Source: Acinetobacter puyangensis (GTDB lineage: Bacteria > Pseudomonadota > Gammaproteobacteria > Pseudomonadales > Moraxellaceae). Taken from it: a stretch of DNA of 64,000 bases. The translations under genes were made by a program, and so were the position numbers. Location of the stretch: the NCBI RefSeq assembly GCF_900096995.1, contig NZ_OANT01000006.1, forward strand, positions 62,001 through 126,000, read 5' to 3'. The stretch's first letter is position 1. Each line of letters begins with the position of its first letter. Shown here one piece after another: positions 21,125-30,940 of this stretch. The notes beneath the pieces were generated by a model, which worked only from the letters and a program-made list of their open reading frames with translations, had not been told where the DNA came from and searched no databases.

Positions 21125-21652
21125 TCACTCAAAATCATGATCATCAAAATCGTCAAATTGTTCATCGTTAAACAATTTGTCTTCAGCTTTATCAATATCG
21201 GCCAGGACGTGGCGGAAGAAACGTAATTTTCGTACAGTATCCCGTGCTTCACTCCAGTCCTGTGCATTAAAATCGATTTTGAATTCTCGAATCAGACTGG
21301 CAACCCACTGTTCAATTTCCTGACGTAGCAGCTGTAATTGAGGGGAGCTCGTGGCGTCTTCCAGTTGTTCACGTAATTCAAGAGCCGATTGTAAAAACTC
21401 AAAATCATGAATGGACTGTTCCAGTCCAAAATCCTGTTTTTTAAGTTTGAGTAAATAGGCTGCTCGACTATCAATATGCTTTAAGGTATCAAAAGCCTGA
21501 TTGACTTCGCTTGATTGTTTAACTGCCTGTTCAATATTGTCTTGATTATTATCTGGATGAAATTTTTGCTGTAAAGCCAAAAAATTTGCTTTTAATAAAT
21601 CAAAATCAATGTCTAAATTTGGGTCGAGGTCAAACAGTTCAAAATAAGTCAT
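21125..21652 (-). CDS. hscB: Co-chaperone HscB (J-domain protein)
   Basis: A 175-residue protein. The N-terminal J domain (1-75) carries the HPD tripeptide (KFHPDNNQD) that stimulates HscA, and the C-terminal three-helix bundle binds IscU. Length matches the family (171 in E. coli). The C terminus is unusually acidic (DEQFDDFDDHDFE). It lies between iscA and hscA. Confidence 0.94.
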   Translation of the reverse strand: MTYFELFDLDPNLDIDFDLLKANFLALQQKFHPDNNQDNIEQAVKQSSEVNQAFDTLKHIDSRAAYLLKLKKQDFGLEQSIHDFEFLQSALELREQLEDATSSPQLQLLRQEIEQWVASLIREFKIDFNAQDWSEARDTVRKLRFFRHVLADIDKAEDKLFNDEQFDDFDDHDFE

Positions 21653-21734
21653 AACCAGCTACAGATAGATAAATGAAAGAAAAGCCAACAAAAACACGAG
21701 AATTTATTGGCTTTGTCAGGATGTTGGTTTGTGA

Positions 21735-22055
21735 TTATACCGTGAAAGATTCACCGCAACCACATTCGCCTTTTTGATTTGGATTGCTAAATTCAAAGCC
21801 TTCATTCAAACCATTTTTGACATAGTCCATCTCAAGACCATCAAGATAAACCAGACTTTTGGGATCAACAAATACCTTAACACCATGGTTTTCGAAGATT
21901 TCATCGTGTGGATCGACTTCATCAACAAATTCCAGTACATAAGCTAGACCAGAACATCCGGAAGTTTTAATGCCTAAACGGATGCCTTCGCCTTTACCAC
22001 GATTGGCAATAAAATTAGCAACATGTTGTGCAGCACTTTGCGTTAAATGAATCAT
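21735..22055 (-). CDS. iscA: A-type iron-sulphur carrier IscA
   Basis: 106 residues from the ATG at 22055, which has a strong AAGGAG site seven bases upstream; the longer reading from TTG 22079 is unlikely. The three conserved cysteines are seen in SGCSGLAY and in the C-terminal CGCGESF motif. IscA carries Fe-S clusters or iron to apo-proteins, especially [4Fe-4S] targets. Size matches E. coli IscA (107). Confidence 0.95.
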   Translation of the reverse strand: MIHLTQSAAQHVANFIANRGKGEGIRLGIKTSGCSGLAYVLEFVDEVDPHDEIFENHGVKVFVDPKSLVYLDGLEMDYVKNGLNEGFEFSNPNQKGECGCGESFTV

Positions 22056-22087
22056 CAAATTCTCCTTAACAGTTGCCAATCAAGTGC

Positions 22088-22480
22088 TTAAGCACCTTGT
22101 TTAACTTTCTTGTTACGATAGTCTTCAATCGCAGCTTTGATTGCGTCTTCTGCCAGAACAGAGCAGTGCACTTTTACTGGCGGTAATGCCAGCTCTTGTG
22201 CAATATCAATATTCTTGATGGATTGTGCTTCATCCAGTGTTTTGCCTTTTAGCCACTCTGTGACCAATGAACTTGACGCAATTGCAGAACCACAGCCATA
22301 TGTTTTAAAACGTGCTTCTTCAATCACGCCATTATCATCGACCTGAATTTGCAAACGCATCACATCACCACAGGCTGGTGCACCGACCATACCTGTACCG
22401 ACATTTTCTGCATTTTTATCCAAAACACCAACATTACGTGGGTTTTCGTAGTGATCTATTACTTTTTCGCTATATGCCAT
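22088..22480 (-). CDS. iscU: Fe-S cluster scaffold IscU
   Basis: 130 residues from ATG 22480, which has GGAGAAG just upstream; an earlier in-frame start (22510) would add ten residues unlike the family. Begins MAYSEKVIDHYENPRNVG. Cluster ligands are in GAPACGDV, YGCGSAIASS and VKVHCSVLAEDA, and the HscA-recognition loop LPPVK is intact. It receives sulphur from IscS to build [2Fe-2S]. Confidence 0.97.
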   Translation of the reverse strand: MAYSEKVIDHYENPRNVGVLDKNAENVGTGMVGAPACGDVMRLQIQVDDNGVIEEARFKTYGCGSAIASSSLVTEWLKGKTLDEAQSIKNIDIAQELALPPVKVHCSVLAEDAIKAAIEDYRNKKVKQGA

Positions 22481-22551
22481 GACGCTTCTCCATACCTCGG
22501 GGTCAGCCAATATTTAAATGTGGGCGGTTCAATTACTTTTCAAGACAGTAA

Positions 22552-23769
22552 TTAATGTTCTGCCCACTCAACTTTCGAGAAATCTATACCATCTTTGTAC
22601 ATGTCCCAAAGCGGTGAGAGTTCACGTAATTTTTCAACAGCTTGCTTGGTAATATCGATCACATAATCAATATCTTCTTCGGTAGTATATCGACCAAAGC
22701 TAAAGCGGATTGAACTATGCGCCAATTCATCAGATAGACCTAGCGCACGAAGTACATAAGAAGGTTCCAGCGTTGCTGAAGTACATGCCGAACCACTTGA
22801 AACAGCGACATCTTTCAATGCCATCATCAAGGATTCACCTTCGACAAAGTTGAAGCTGACATTTAAATAGTTGGCTACATTTTGTGTAGGATGACCATTT
22901 AAATACACTTCTTCCATGTCATTCAAACCGGACCATAATCTGTCACGTAATTTACGGATACGGGCTTGTTCTGCCTGCATGGTTTTGCCAGCAATTTCAA
23001 AAGCCAAACCCATACCAACAATTTGATGTGTTGCCAGTGTGCCGGAACGCATGCCACGCTCATGTCCACCACCATGAATTAATGCCTTAACACGAACACG
23101 CGGGCTACGGCGTACATATAAAGCACCAATACCTTTTGGACCATATACCTTGTGACCAGAAAAACTCATCAGATCAACTTTCAAGGTACTTAGGTCAATT
23201 TCAACTTTACCTGCTGCCTGCGCTGCATCGACATGAAAAAATGTTTTATTGGCACGGGTCAATTCACCAATTGCTGCAACATCAGTCACTGTTCCCAGTT
23301 CATTATTCACCATCATTAATGAAACTAAAATGGTGTCTGGGCGTAGTGCTTCTGCAACTTTCTCAGGGGTGATTAAACCTGTACGTGGTTCAGGTTCGAT
23401 ATAAGTAATTTCAAAACCTTCTGTTTCCAGATAGCGCAGAGTATCTAAAACGGCTTTATGCTCAATTTTAGAGGTAATGATATGCTTACCTTTATTCTTG
23501 TAAAATTGCGCCACACCAATCAATGCCAAATTATCAGATTCGGTTGCACCTGATGTCCATACAATTTCACGAGGATCTGCTTTAATGAGATCTGCAACTT
23601 GTTGACGAGCATTTTCTACGGCTTCTTCTGCATGCCATCCATAACTATGTGAACGGGACGCAGGGTTACCAAAATTCCCATCAAATGTTAAGCATCCTAA
23701 CATCGATTCTGCAACTTCAGGAAGAACGGGAGTAGTTGCAGCATAGTCAAGATAAATTGGGAGTTTCAT
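22552..23769 (-). CDS. iscS: Cysteine desulfurase IscS
   Basis: A 405-residue PLP enzyme. The lysine that binds PLP lies in [26 protein letters not shown] binds the cofactor, and the catalytic cysteine is in [17 protein letters not shown]. It provides persulphide sulphur for Fe-S clusters and tRNA thiolation. It starts directly after the iscR stop codon (TAA then ATG), indicating tight coupling. Confidence 0.97.
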   Translation of the reverse strand: MKLPIYLDYAATTPVLPEVAESMLGCLTFDGNFGNPASRSHSYGWHAEEAVENARQQVADLIKADPREIVWTSGATESDNLALIGVAQFYKNKGKHIITSKIEHKAVLDTLRYLETEGFEITYIEPEPRTGLITPEKVAEALRPDTILVSLMMVNNELGTVTDVAAIGELTRANKTFFHVDAAQAAGKVEIDLSTLKVDLMSFSGHKVYGPKGIGALYVRRSPRVRVKALIHGGGHERGMRSGTLATHQIVGMGLAFEIAGKTMQAEQARIRKLRDRLWSGLNDMEEVYLNGHPTQNVANYLNVSFNFVEGESLMMALKDVAVSSGSACTSATLEPSYVLRALGLSDELAHSSIRFSFGRYTTEEDIDYVIDITKQAVEKLRELSPLWDMYKDGIDFSKVEWAEH

Positions 23770-24243
23770 TTAAAATGTTCCTGTAACCGATAAAGAGGCT
23801 AGATCATCAACGGATGATTGGCGTAAAGCGACAGTCTGTACATTGTCTCGCTCGACAAGATCCTCAAGCGTAATACTTTCTAGGTAACTTGCGATATGAT
23901 TTGACAAATTATCCCAAAGATCATGCGTTAGACACATAGCACCATTTTGGCAATTGCCCTGATGATCACAACGTGTTGCGTCTACAGTTTCATTGACGGC
24001 TTCAATAATTTCCAGAACGGTGATGCTATTAGCGGCACGTGCCAAATGATAACCACCATTTGCGCCTCGAACGCTTGATACCAATTGATGACGTTTGAGT
24101 TTGGAAAAAAGTTGTTCTAAATAGGCAACAGAAATCGTTTGTCTGGCAGCAATTTCTGCAAGCGTAATAGTTTGGTCGAGTGGCTGAAGTGCTAAATCGA
24201 GCATTGCAGTCACGGCATAGCGACCGCGAGTCGTGAGGCGCAT
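23770..24243 (-). CDS. iscR: Rrf2-family [2Fe-2S] regulator IscR
   Basis: A 157-residue repressor of the isc operon. N-terminal winged helix (MRLTTRGRYAVTAMLDLAL) and cluster cysteines in CDHQGNCQNGAMC, spaced as the Cys92/98/104 of E. coli IscR. The start has AAGGAT upstream. A type 1 IscR site overlaps its own promoter (24281-24314), so autoregulation is expected. Confidence 0.96.
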   Translation of the reverse strand: MRLTTRGRYAVTAMLDLALQPLDQTITLAEIAARQTISVAYLEQLFSKLKRHQLVSSVRGANGGYHLARAANSITVLEIIEAVNETVDATRCDHQGNCQNGAMCLTHDLWDNLSNHIASYLESITLEDLVERDNVQTVALRQSSVDDLASLSVTGTF

Positions 24244-24280
24244 AATCCGATCCTTATAAGCATGCTGGTGCGATAGGGCT

Positions 24281-24314
24281 ATTATAGTTAATTCTGACTA
24301 ATTTAGTCAACTTT
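24281..24314 (-). promoter_or_regulatory. isc operon promoter with overlapping IscR type 1 binding site
   Basis: On the minus strand, TTGACT (24305-24310), an 18-base spacer and a perfect TATAAT (24281-24286) form a strong promoter. The dyad GACTAAATTAGTC (24296-24308, minus-strand reading) fits the E. coli IscR type 1 core GACTRWWWYAGTC exactly, including flanking GTT and AG. Binding would block the -35 and spacer. Confidence 0.85.
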
Positions 24315-24344
24315 ATTTCAGTAATATAATTCTTGGTTTATTAT

Positions 24345-25001
24345 TTAGTTATAAAAATTATACCAAAGTAGTGTAATAATTGATACGACCAAAATAAAAA
24401 TAATTACGGCATAAATTCTACTCATCAATTTATATTTATGCTCTAAGGTTTTGAGATCGAATTGATAGGATTTATTCTCAATGGTTAATTGATTGATTTG
24501 AGAGCGTTGTTGTTCAATACGTTTAAATAAAGGCTCAATGCTTTGTTTCGGCAGTTTGGTACTAAAATCATCAGACGCTAGCCAGTTTTTCCAGTCTCGG
24601 GTCACTGCAGGCAAGCTAAGACTGCTTAAAAGTATCCGGAACTCATCATGTAAATGTTCTTCACCTGACATTCTGATCTTGTGAATGCTACTTTCGCTTC
24701 CAGTTAACAAAATCCGAAATAAATCAAGGCCAGAGGCATGAATGATAAATTGGGGTGCCTGGATATGTTGTGGTTGATGAAAATCAAACAATATGCCTTT
24801 TTGATCGAAGGTGACATAAAACACCTCACTGGGTAAAAAGGTATTAAACTGAATCGTAGTTTTTGACTTGATAAAGGGTTTTGCATGTTCACGAGCAATA
24901 CGGTCATGCTTGAGTACAAATGTTAAAATGGTCTCTAGGAAAATTAAAACCAGAGATTGCAACAAATGTGGATTATTTTTGTTTTGTTGCGAATCATTCA
25001 T
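24345..25001 (-). CDS. SCP2/UbiJ-like protein with C-terminal membrane anchor (tentative)
   Basis: 218 residues. The middle (about 35-140) resembles the SCP2 lipid-binding fold of UbiJ, with FYVTFDQKGILFDF, LFRILLTGSESSIHKIRMSGEEHLHDEFRILLSSLSLP. UbiJ-type proteins help ubiquinone biosynthesis by presenting the lipid. A basic linker and helix (165-190) precede a single membrane segment at about 194-214 (YAVIIFILVVSIITLLWY), which E. coli UbiJ lacks. Similarity was judged by eye and is modest. It is encoded next to, but on the opposite strand from, a phasin gene. Confidence 0.5.
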   Translation of the reverse strand: MNDSQQNKNNPHLLQSLVLIFLETILTFVLKHDRIAREHAKPFIKSKTTIQFNTFLPSEVFYVTFDQKGILFDFHQPQHIQAPQFIIHASGLDLFRILLTGSESSIHKIRMSGEEHLHDEFRILLSSLSLPAVTRDWKNWLASDDFSTKLPKQSIEPLFKRIEQQRSQINQLTIENKSYQFDLKTLEHKYKLMSRIYAVIIFILVVSIITLLWYNFYN

Positions 25002-25224
25002 AAATAAAAAAAACCTTAATACAATCCTTAGAATATTAAGAATTTAAGTTTAAAAGAGGGCATGCTGTCAATATAAAGTTTGAATATATTGGTAATTGTT
25101 AGACATAAAAATGTTGTTGGCGGTAATAATGTTGTTAAGATTGGCGATTAAACCTAATAATAATGTAAAATTTTGCAGAGATGGTCAAAAGTGAAGCATA
25201 AAGTAAATTTAGGAGTCGTCATCG

Positions 25225-25716
25225 ATGTCTAAGACTGATACGGAACATCAAGATCAACCCCATGATCAAATTGCGACTGAACAGCAAGATACTAAGATTC
25301 CAGCGAAGCGGAAAAGTCCGCTAGAACTGCGTCGCTATACCAAGCAAATCTGGTTGGCTGGATTAGGTGCTTTTTCACGTGCAGAAGAAGAAGGCAATAA
25401 ATTATTTGATTCTTTGGTCAAGGTGGGTGAAGAATTAGAAGCAAAAACAGTCGACATTGCCGATAATACAGCTGAAAAAGTGGGTGAAGTAACCGGTAAG
25501 GCAATTGAGCGTGTTACAGATACTGTAGATAAGGTTGAAAAACTGATTGATCAGCGCACACATCATACGCTGAATCGTATAGGACTGGTGACACCCAAAG
25601 ATATTCAGTTGATTGAACAACTTTTGCTCAACTTAAGTGACAAGGTCGATCAGTTAGCAAATACCAATCAAAAGTTGATCGAAGAGATCGAGTATTTAAA
25701 AAAGAATAAAAAATAA
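25225..25716 (+). CDS. Phasin-family protein (PhaI/PhaF-like)
   Basis: 163 residues. The central RYTKQIWLAGLGAFSRAEEEGNKLFDSLVKVGEELEAKT is the hallmark of poly(hydroxyalkanoate) granule-associated proteins (PF05597). It is followed by a helical, coiled-coil-prone stretch (105-160). Phasins coat PHA granules, but relatives also occur in PHA-negative strains, so the role here is uncertain. Good AGGAG ribosome site. No pha biosynthesis genes are in the window. Confidence 0.85.
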   Translation: MSKTDTEHQDQPHDQIATEQQDTKIPAKRKSPLELRRYTKQIWLAGLGAFSRAEEEGNKLFDSLVKVGEELEAKTVDIADNTAEKVGEVTGKAIERVTDTVDKVEKLIDQRTHHTLNRIGLVTPKDIQLIEQLLLNLSDKVDQLANTNQKLIEEIEYLKKNKK

Positions 25717-25779
25717 TCAATTTGTGTAAAAAATATGTTTCATCACGTTTTTTTTAAGCAAAACCCTCTTTCAAGTATT

Positions 25780-25832
25780 GCCTTCTCGGGAAGGCATTGC
25801 TATAAAGGCTTCTACGGCTAGTAGAAGATTTT
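25780..25832 (+). promoter_or_regulatory. Two hairpins in the leader of the HU gene
   Basis: GCCTTC-TCGG-GAAGGC (25780-25795) and CTTCTAC-GGCTA-GTAGAAG (25809-25827) are both perfect stems. The second is followed by ATTTTT and resembles a terminator, 42 bases before the HU start. A run of eight T lies just before them (25747-25754). Confidence 0.45.
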
Positions 25833-25873
25833 TGGCTTTAATATTCAAACTATCAAATCAGAGGATGTTTTGC

Positions 25874-26146
25874 ATGAATAAATCAGAATTAATTGATGCG
25901 ATTGCTCAAAAAGGGGGGCTTACTAAAGTTGATGCAGCAAAAGCTTTAGATGCAACTTTAGAGTCTATCGGCGACGCACTAAAATCTGGTGACACAGTAA
26001 CTTTAGTTGGTTTTGGTTCTTTCAGCGTGAAAGAACGTGCTGCACGTACAGGACGCAATCCAAAAACTGGTGAGGAATTGAAAATCCCTGCAAGCAAAGT
26101 ACCGAGCTTTAAAGCTGGTAAGGGTTTAAAAGATTCTGTTGCGTAA
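25874..26146 (+). CDS. hup: DNA-binding protein HU
   Basis: 90 residues, the exact length of E. coli HU. It reads [27 protein letters not shown], and the DNA-binding arm is [28 protein letters not shown]. The start is ATG 25874, with GAGGAT upstream; a longer reading from TTG 25778 runs through the leader hairpins and is rejected. HU bends and compacts DNA. A strong terminator follows. Confidence 0.96.
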   Translation: MNKSELIDAIAQKGGLTKVDAAKALDATLESIGDALKSGDTVTLVGFGSFSVKERAARTGRNPKTGEELKIPASKVPSFKAGKGLKDSVA

Positions 26147-26162
26147 CTGTTGATGCATCTTA

Positions 26163-26189
26163 AACGCGCCTAATACTGGCGCGTTTTTT
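26163..26189 (+). terminator. Terminator after HU gene
   Basis: AACGCGCC (26163-26170) and GGCGCGTT (26178-26185) pair perfectly, followed by a T run. Confidence 0.9.
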
Positions 26190-26281
26190 CTATTTAGATC
26201 AACACAAATTATCATAATATTGCTTGTGATTACTAGATTTTCGGCTAGTATTCGAATGTGAATTAATTTATTGGAAAACAT

Positions 26282-28156
26282 ATGGAAGCTTTTCGTACTT
26301 TAATTAGAGGTTGGCTCGGTAAAGTATTACTTGTGTTGTTTCTTGCACCTTTGGCCTTGGTTGGTATTGAAGGTTATTTCTCGGGTTCCAATGAGCCTGT
26401 TGCCGTCAAGGTAAATGGTGAAAAAATTACACAGAAAGAATTAGATACCTGGATAAAATCACAAAAAGACCAGTATTTACAAGCAGTCAATGGTGATGAA
26501 ACTTTACTCAACAATAAAGTCATTGAAGATCATGTCTATGATGCTGCCATTGTGCGTACTTTACTGTTACAACAAGCTGAAAAGCTGGGTATTACCTTAA
26601 GTGATGAACAATTAGGTACCTTGTTGCGTCAACAGCAAATCTTTCAGCAAGATGGCAAGTTCTCGCAAACTTTGCTGGATAATTATTTAATGGGGACAAA
26701 ATCCAACATTAACCAATTACTGACGGATTTTAGCAAACAAACCTCGTTATCTTTATTAACCAATAGCATTCTAAATACAGGCTTATATAGCGATAAAGAT
26801 ACGCAAAAATTGATCAACCTGTTAAGTCAGGAGCGAACCACCCATCTTGCAGAAATTCCTTTAAATCAGTTTGCACAGAATTTTGTTGCAAGTGATGCCC
26901 AAAGCAAAACTTATTTTGACAAGCATGCTAAAGACTATATTCGTCAGGCCAATGTTGATGTTAATTATGTGATTTTAACCAAGGCACAATTTGCCGATCA
27001 GGTACAAGTCACAGATCAGGATATTCAACAGCAATATCAAAGCTATGTTGCTGGTCTAAGCAAGGATGCCACGCGTCAGATCAGTCATATCTTGATTACC
27101 ACTGACAAGCACACACCTGAGCAAGCATTAAAAATTGCACAGGATATTGAAACCAAGTTAAAAGCCGGTGAAAGTTTTAATGCCTTGGTACAGCAGTATT
27201 CCGAAGATCCTGTATCTAAACAAGAACAGGGTAAAGTCGATGGCTACACAGTTGGTGCATTTGGTGATGCTTTTGACAACGCTGTATTGGCATTAAAACA
27301 AGGTCAGACCTCTGCACCAGTAAAAACCGATTTTGGTTATCATGTGATTCGTTTGGATAAAGTTGACGGTCAGGAAGCGCCTGTATTGACACAGATTCGT
27401 GATCAAGTCGTGGCTGATGCAAAAAAACGTAAACTTGAAAATGCTTTTCAGGATGCGGTTAATAATGCCAATGATCTGGCAGTACAATCTGACTCACTTG
27501 AAGCCTTGGCCGATCAATATAAAGTTCAGGTTCAGTCTGAAAAAAATGTGACTCAGGCAACCAATAGTCCTGTACTGTCACAAGTTGCGGTCAAAAGCAA
27601 ATTATTTTCGACTGAAATTGCCCAAGGGGATCAAAATGTCTCTACAGGTATTAATCTAAAAGATGATGCTGTATTGTGGTTTAAAGTATCTGCTTATCGT
27701 GCCGAACGTCCAGAAACGCTTGCAGAGGCCAAAGCCAAAATTCAGGCAAAATTAAAACGTGAAGAACAGATCAAACAGGCAAATGCTAGTGTCAAACAAT
27801 TGCTGGCTGACTTTAAAACCAAGGCACCAGCTCAGGCATTGGCTGCAAGTTCATTGAAGTTTCAGGATATGGGCCCAGTTCCACGTTATAGTCAGATTGT
27901 TCCGATTGAGATTGAAAAGGCAATTTATAGTGTGCCCGCACCCCAGAAAGATCGCTGGTCTGCAACCACAGTCGGTGTAGGTGATTATTTATTTGTTGTG
28001 GCAGTGTCTGATATTGGTCAGAATCCTGCATTTCAGTTAAATGATCAGCAAAAAGCACAGGTTGTAAACCGTTTTGATTCACGTGGTCAACAAGAACTCA
28101 ATGATTATATTGAATATCTGAAATCGACTGCAAAGATCAATAAAACTGAAAAATAA
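26282..28156 (+). CDS. ppiD: Periplasmic folding chaperone PpiD (SurA/parvulin-like)
   Basis: 624 residues. A single N-terminal membrane anchor (about 12-33, VLLVLFLAPLALVGIEGYF) is followed by a SurA-like chaperone domain and one parvulin PPIase domain (about 255-360; RQISHILITT, AGESFNALVQQYSED, GAFGDAFDNAVLALKQGQTSAPVKTDFGYHVIRL). The helical C-terminal domain continues to the end. It is anchored in the inner membrane near the Sec translocon and assists newly exported proteins. Gene order HU-ppiD matches E. coli and other gammaproteobacteria. A terminator lies at 28175. Confidence 0.93.
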   Translation: MEAFRTLIRGWLGKVLLVLFLAPLALVGIEGYFSGSNEPVAVKVNGEKITQKELDTWIKSQKDQYLQAVNGDETLLNNKVIEDHVYDAAIVRTLLLQQAEKLGITLSDEQLGTLLRQQQIFQQDGKFSQTLLDNYLMGTKSNINQLLTDFSKQTSLSLLTNSILNTGLYSDKDTQKLINLLSQERTTHLAEIPLNQFAQNFVASDAQSKTYFDKHAKDYIRQANVDVNYVILTKAQFADQVQVTDQDIQQQYQSYVAGLSKDATRQISHILITTDKHTPEQALKIAQDIETKLKAGESFNALVQQYSEDPVSKQEQGKVDGYTVGAFGDAFDNAVLALKQGQTSAPVKTDFGYHVIRLDKVDGQEAPVLTQIRDQVVADAKKRKLENAFQDAVNNANDLAVQSDSLEALADQYKVQVQSEKNVTQATNSPVLSQVAVKSKLFSTEIAQGDQNVSTGINLKDDAVLWFKVSAYRAERPETLAEAKAKIQAKLKREEQIKQANASVKQLLADFKTKAPAQALAASSLKFQDMGPVPRYSQIVPIEIEKAIYSVPAPQKDRWSATTVGVGDYLFVVAVSDIGQNPAFQLNDQQKAQVVNRFDSRGQQELNDYIEYLKSTAKINKTEK

Positions 28157-28174
28157 TTGATCATCTTTTGAGAT

Positions 28175-28207
28175 AAAAAACCGAAGTTTAATGCTTCGGT
28201 TTTTTTG
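28175..28207 (+). terminator. Terminator after ppiD (likely bidirectional)
   Basis: A-run plus CCGAAG (28181-28186), loop TTTAATG, CTTCGG plus T run. The symmetric A and T runs also suit the convergent gene at 28264. Confidence 0.9.
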
Positions 28208-28263
28208 TCTGGAAAGATAAAGCAAAAACTACAGCGAGCGCTCTTTATGAAAAAATGAAATTA

Positions 28264-29136
28264 TTAGATTTTAATTTTGCCTTCAATACAAGTAACCGCA
28301 CTACCACCTACAAGAATTTTATCTTTAAAAATCTGTAGGCTTACATGACCATCTCGACCCAATATTCTTCCTTGCGTAGATTGTATTGAGTTATATGCCA
28401 TAAGTTCTTTGCTATAGTGGCGTATAAATGCAGCCACACTACCATTACCACTGCCACATACAGGATCTTCATTGACACTACATGCCGGTGCAAATGATCG
28501 GACTTCTATATGGGTCTTAGGATTTTCAGGATAAAAGCCATAAATACATATACCTGTAATCCCTTTTTCTCGATCATGAATTGCTAATTTAGAAAAATTT
28601 GGACAGGTTTCTAAAACAGCATTGGCATCTTGTGTCTGTGCAACAACCCAGCGTGCACCAACATCAATAAGAGCTGGTGTCAGTTGACGTTCAATTATGC
28701 ATCCCAAAATATTTTCCAGATCATCCACTTGTGTTGTTGTAAGTGGGGTAATGATTGGCTCAGGTAACTCAAATGAAATGGAATATTGTTCCTGTACGTC
28801 ACGGTTTACAGTTAAATTAATTAATCCTGCACCACATTCTTGTACGACTCTTCCATTTTTAGCAGAGATAATTCCAGCTTCAAGTAAAGCAAAGGCTGTA
28901 CCAATTGTGGGATGTCCTGCAAAAGGTAATTCACTGACTGGCGAAAAAATACGAACATGATAATCTGCTCGGGCATCTTGTGCAGGGAGTACAAATGTTG
29001 TTTCGGAGAGATTCGTCCAGTTTGCGATAGTTTGCATTTGCGCTGTAGAAAGCCCATGCGCATTCATTACCACAGCGACAGGATTTCCTTTATATGGTTT
29101 TGTTGTAAAAACATCAACTTGTTTGAAAGGGATCAT
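28264..29136 (-). CDS. PhzF-family isomerase-like protein
   Basis: 290 residues of the PhzF/diaminopimelate-epimerase fold. N-terminal VDVFTTKPYKGNPVAVV, the active-site region NLSETTFVLP, ELPFAGHPTIGTA and the C-terminal PVCGSGNGSVAAF are all present. The family carries one catalytic glutamate, probably in NLSETTF (residue 45 in PhzF). Most members outside phenazine clusters have unknown substrates. It lies 58 bases downstream of panB on the same strand, possibly co-transcribed. Confidence 0.87.
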   Translation of the reverse strand: MIPFKQVDVFTTKPYKGNPVAVVMNAHGLSTAQMQTIANWTNLSETTFVLPAQDARADYHVRIFSPVSELPFAGHPTIGTAFALLEAGIISAKNGRVVQECGAGLINLTVNRDVQEQYSISFELPEPIITPLTTTQVDDLENILGCIIERQLTPALIDVGARWVVAQTQDANAVLETCPNFSKLAIHDREKGITGICIYGFYPENPKTHIEVRSFAPACSVNEDPVCGSGNGSVAAFIRHYSKELMAYNSIQSTQGRILGRDGHVSLQIFKDKILVGGSAVTCIEGKIKI

Positions 29137-29194
29137 TTCTGTATTCCAGTTAAATCAATTGTTCATAAGATTTTTATTGCTTTAGGAAGGAAAA

Positions 29195-29989
29195 TCAAAA
29201 TATATATTGATGTTGCAGGGCAGGAAATGAGCCATCTTTGACCGCCGCAACATAACTTTCAATCGCTTCCTTGATACTGGTTTTATCTACCATAAAATTT
29301 TGAACAAACTTTGCAGGTTTATCATTTAAACCGAGCATATCGTGTAGAACCAAAACCTGAGCATCGGTTTCGGCCCCTGCGCCAATGCCAATTACGGGAA
29401 TCTTAATTGATTTGGAAATTTTTGCTGCTAGATTCGATGGCACACACTCCAGCAATAACATGGCAGCACCTGCTTGTGCCAATTGTTGTGCTGTTTCTAA
29501 CAGATGTTTTGCTTGTTCTTCTGTTTTACCTTGGACTTTAAAACCACCTAAAACATGAACAGCTTGTGGAGTAAGACCAATATGAGCACAAACCGGAATC
29601 CCATTTTGAGTTAATTGTTTGATTGACTCTGTAAGCCACAGATCACCTTCCAGCTTCACCATATGCGCACCAGCTTGCATGAGTTTTGCTGCATTTTTTA
29701 GTGCATGTTCAGGCGATGAGTAGCTCATAAATGGCATATCTGCAATGAGAAAAGCGTGCTCATTTCCTCTTGCAACACTTGCTGTATGGTATGTCATTTG
29801 TTCAACAGTAACAGGTAATGTACTATCATGTCCCTGTAAAACCATTCCCAATGTATCACCTACCAGCAGGGCATCAATTCCTGCCTGATTGGCAACTTTG
29901 GCAAAAGTCGAATCATAGCAGGTTAATACAGCGATTTTGTGTCCTTGCTCTTTCATTGACTTTAAAGTATTCAGAGTTATTGCTTTCAT
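29195..29989 (-). CDS. panB: 3-methyl-2-oxobutanoate hydroxymethyltransferase
   Basis: 264 residues. Transfers a hydroxymethyl group from methylenetetrahydrofolate to ketoisovalerate, the first step to pantoate and coenzyme [38 protein letters not shown] and PVIGIGAG are family signatures with the metal-binding aspartates. Length is normal (264 in E. coli). panC is not adjacent here. Confidence 0.95.
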   Translation of the reverse strand: MKAITLNTLKSMKEQGHKIAVLTCYDSTFAKVANQAGIDALLVGDTLGMVLQGHDSTLPVTVEQMTYHTASVARGNEHAFLIADMPFMSYSSPEHALKNAAKLMQAGAHMVKLEGDLWLTESIKQLTQNGIPVCAHIGLTPQAVHVLGGFKVQGKTEEQAKHLLETAQQLAQAGAAMLLLECVPSNLAAKISKSIKIPVIGIGAGAETDAQVLVLHDMLGLNDKPAKFVQNFMVDKTSIKEAIESYVAAVKDGSFPALQHQYIF

Positions 29990-30045
29990 AATTATACCTT
30001 TGAAAAGAACTTGATAGAAAATTAGTGATGCTACACTCTGATTCT

Positions 30046-30843
30046 CTAAGCTAATTTCCTTAATGTTAGGATCTGTTCACTTCGACCAAATGGACCTTGA
30101 ACATCATGCAAAATTGAACTGGTTAAACCTATGCCATCATTTCCATATTGCTGAACAGTCTCTAATCCTAGCCATTGACCAGTAGGATATCTGTATAAAT
30201 GAATTTGTAGATCCAGATTGGGAAATCCCCATGTGAATTTTCCTTCCTGTCTTGGAACGATTCCATTTGCTGCATCTACCATGCCGATTAAATGAACGAA
30301 ACTGCTGGTGGTTTGTCCTTCAACCATTTCTAAATCATTATTTAACCATACAATCGCTTTACCAGACCGGTAGTTTTCATCAGTTCTTGCCTGAATACTT
30401 TGGATAAAACCACCTGGCCATCGTTGCATTCCATTCCAGACAGCATATTTGTCTGGATGGGAAATCGATTGATCTTCAAGCCCTGCAATAGCGGTACTAT
30501 CTTGGGTACACATTCTCCAAACTCTGGCAACAATACAAGTCTTACCATCAGCCTTCATTTCAGATTCAATCAGTTCAATTGTTTTGCCTCCACGGATTAT
30601 TCGTGTGCTGATAGAGAACTCACCAAACTTGATAAGACCAAAGATATCGAAACTCATTCGACCAATACGCATATCTGAACGAGGAAAAAATTGTTCTAGC
30701 TCAGTAGCCATTATTCCACTGGCTGGTGCCATATGTTGTTCATGAGGATTCCAAGCACCTTGTGAATGTATAGTGGAACGATAATGAGCAGTTACAATTC
30801 CATTCGCAGTGGTACGATTTAATAATTGATAATAAGCAGCCAT
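30046..30843 (-). CDS. Acyl-CoA thioesterase-like (double hot-dog) protein
   Basis: 265 residues with the general features of TesB-type tandem hot-dog proteins. The segment [39 protein letters not shown] matches the conserved beta-sheet of the first domain, and the second half ends [51 protein letters not shown], like the second hot-dog. Substrate unknown. It is oriented like panB, 56 bases before it. Confidence 0.72.
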   Translation of the reverse strand: MAAYYQLLNRTTANGIVTAHYRSTIHSQGAWNPHEQHMAPASGIMATELEQFFPRSDMRIGRMSFDIFGLIKFGEFSISTRIIRGGKTIELIESEMKADGKTCIVARVWRMCTQDSTAIAGLEDQSISHPDKYAVWNGMQRWPGGFIQSIQARTDENYRSGKAIVWLNNDLEMVEGQTTSSFVHLIGMVDAANGIVPRQEGKFTWGFPNLDLQIHLYRYPTGQWLGLETVQQYGNDGIGLTSSILHDVQGPFGRSEQILTLRKLA

Positions 30844-30940
30844 GACTTCCTGATCTTCAACTGTAAAAAAGTTATTATCTCAAAAGAATCCTTTAAATTG
30901 TGTATTTAATGGATTCTTTCCTAACCGAAAATTTGGGCGT

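Noticed and set aside
22056..22079. Longer IscA from TTG 22079
   Set aside because: The ATG at 22055 has a strong AAGGAG site and gives the normal family length.
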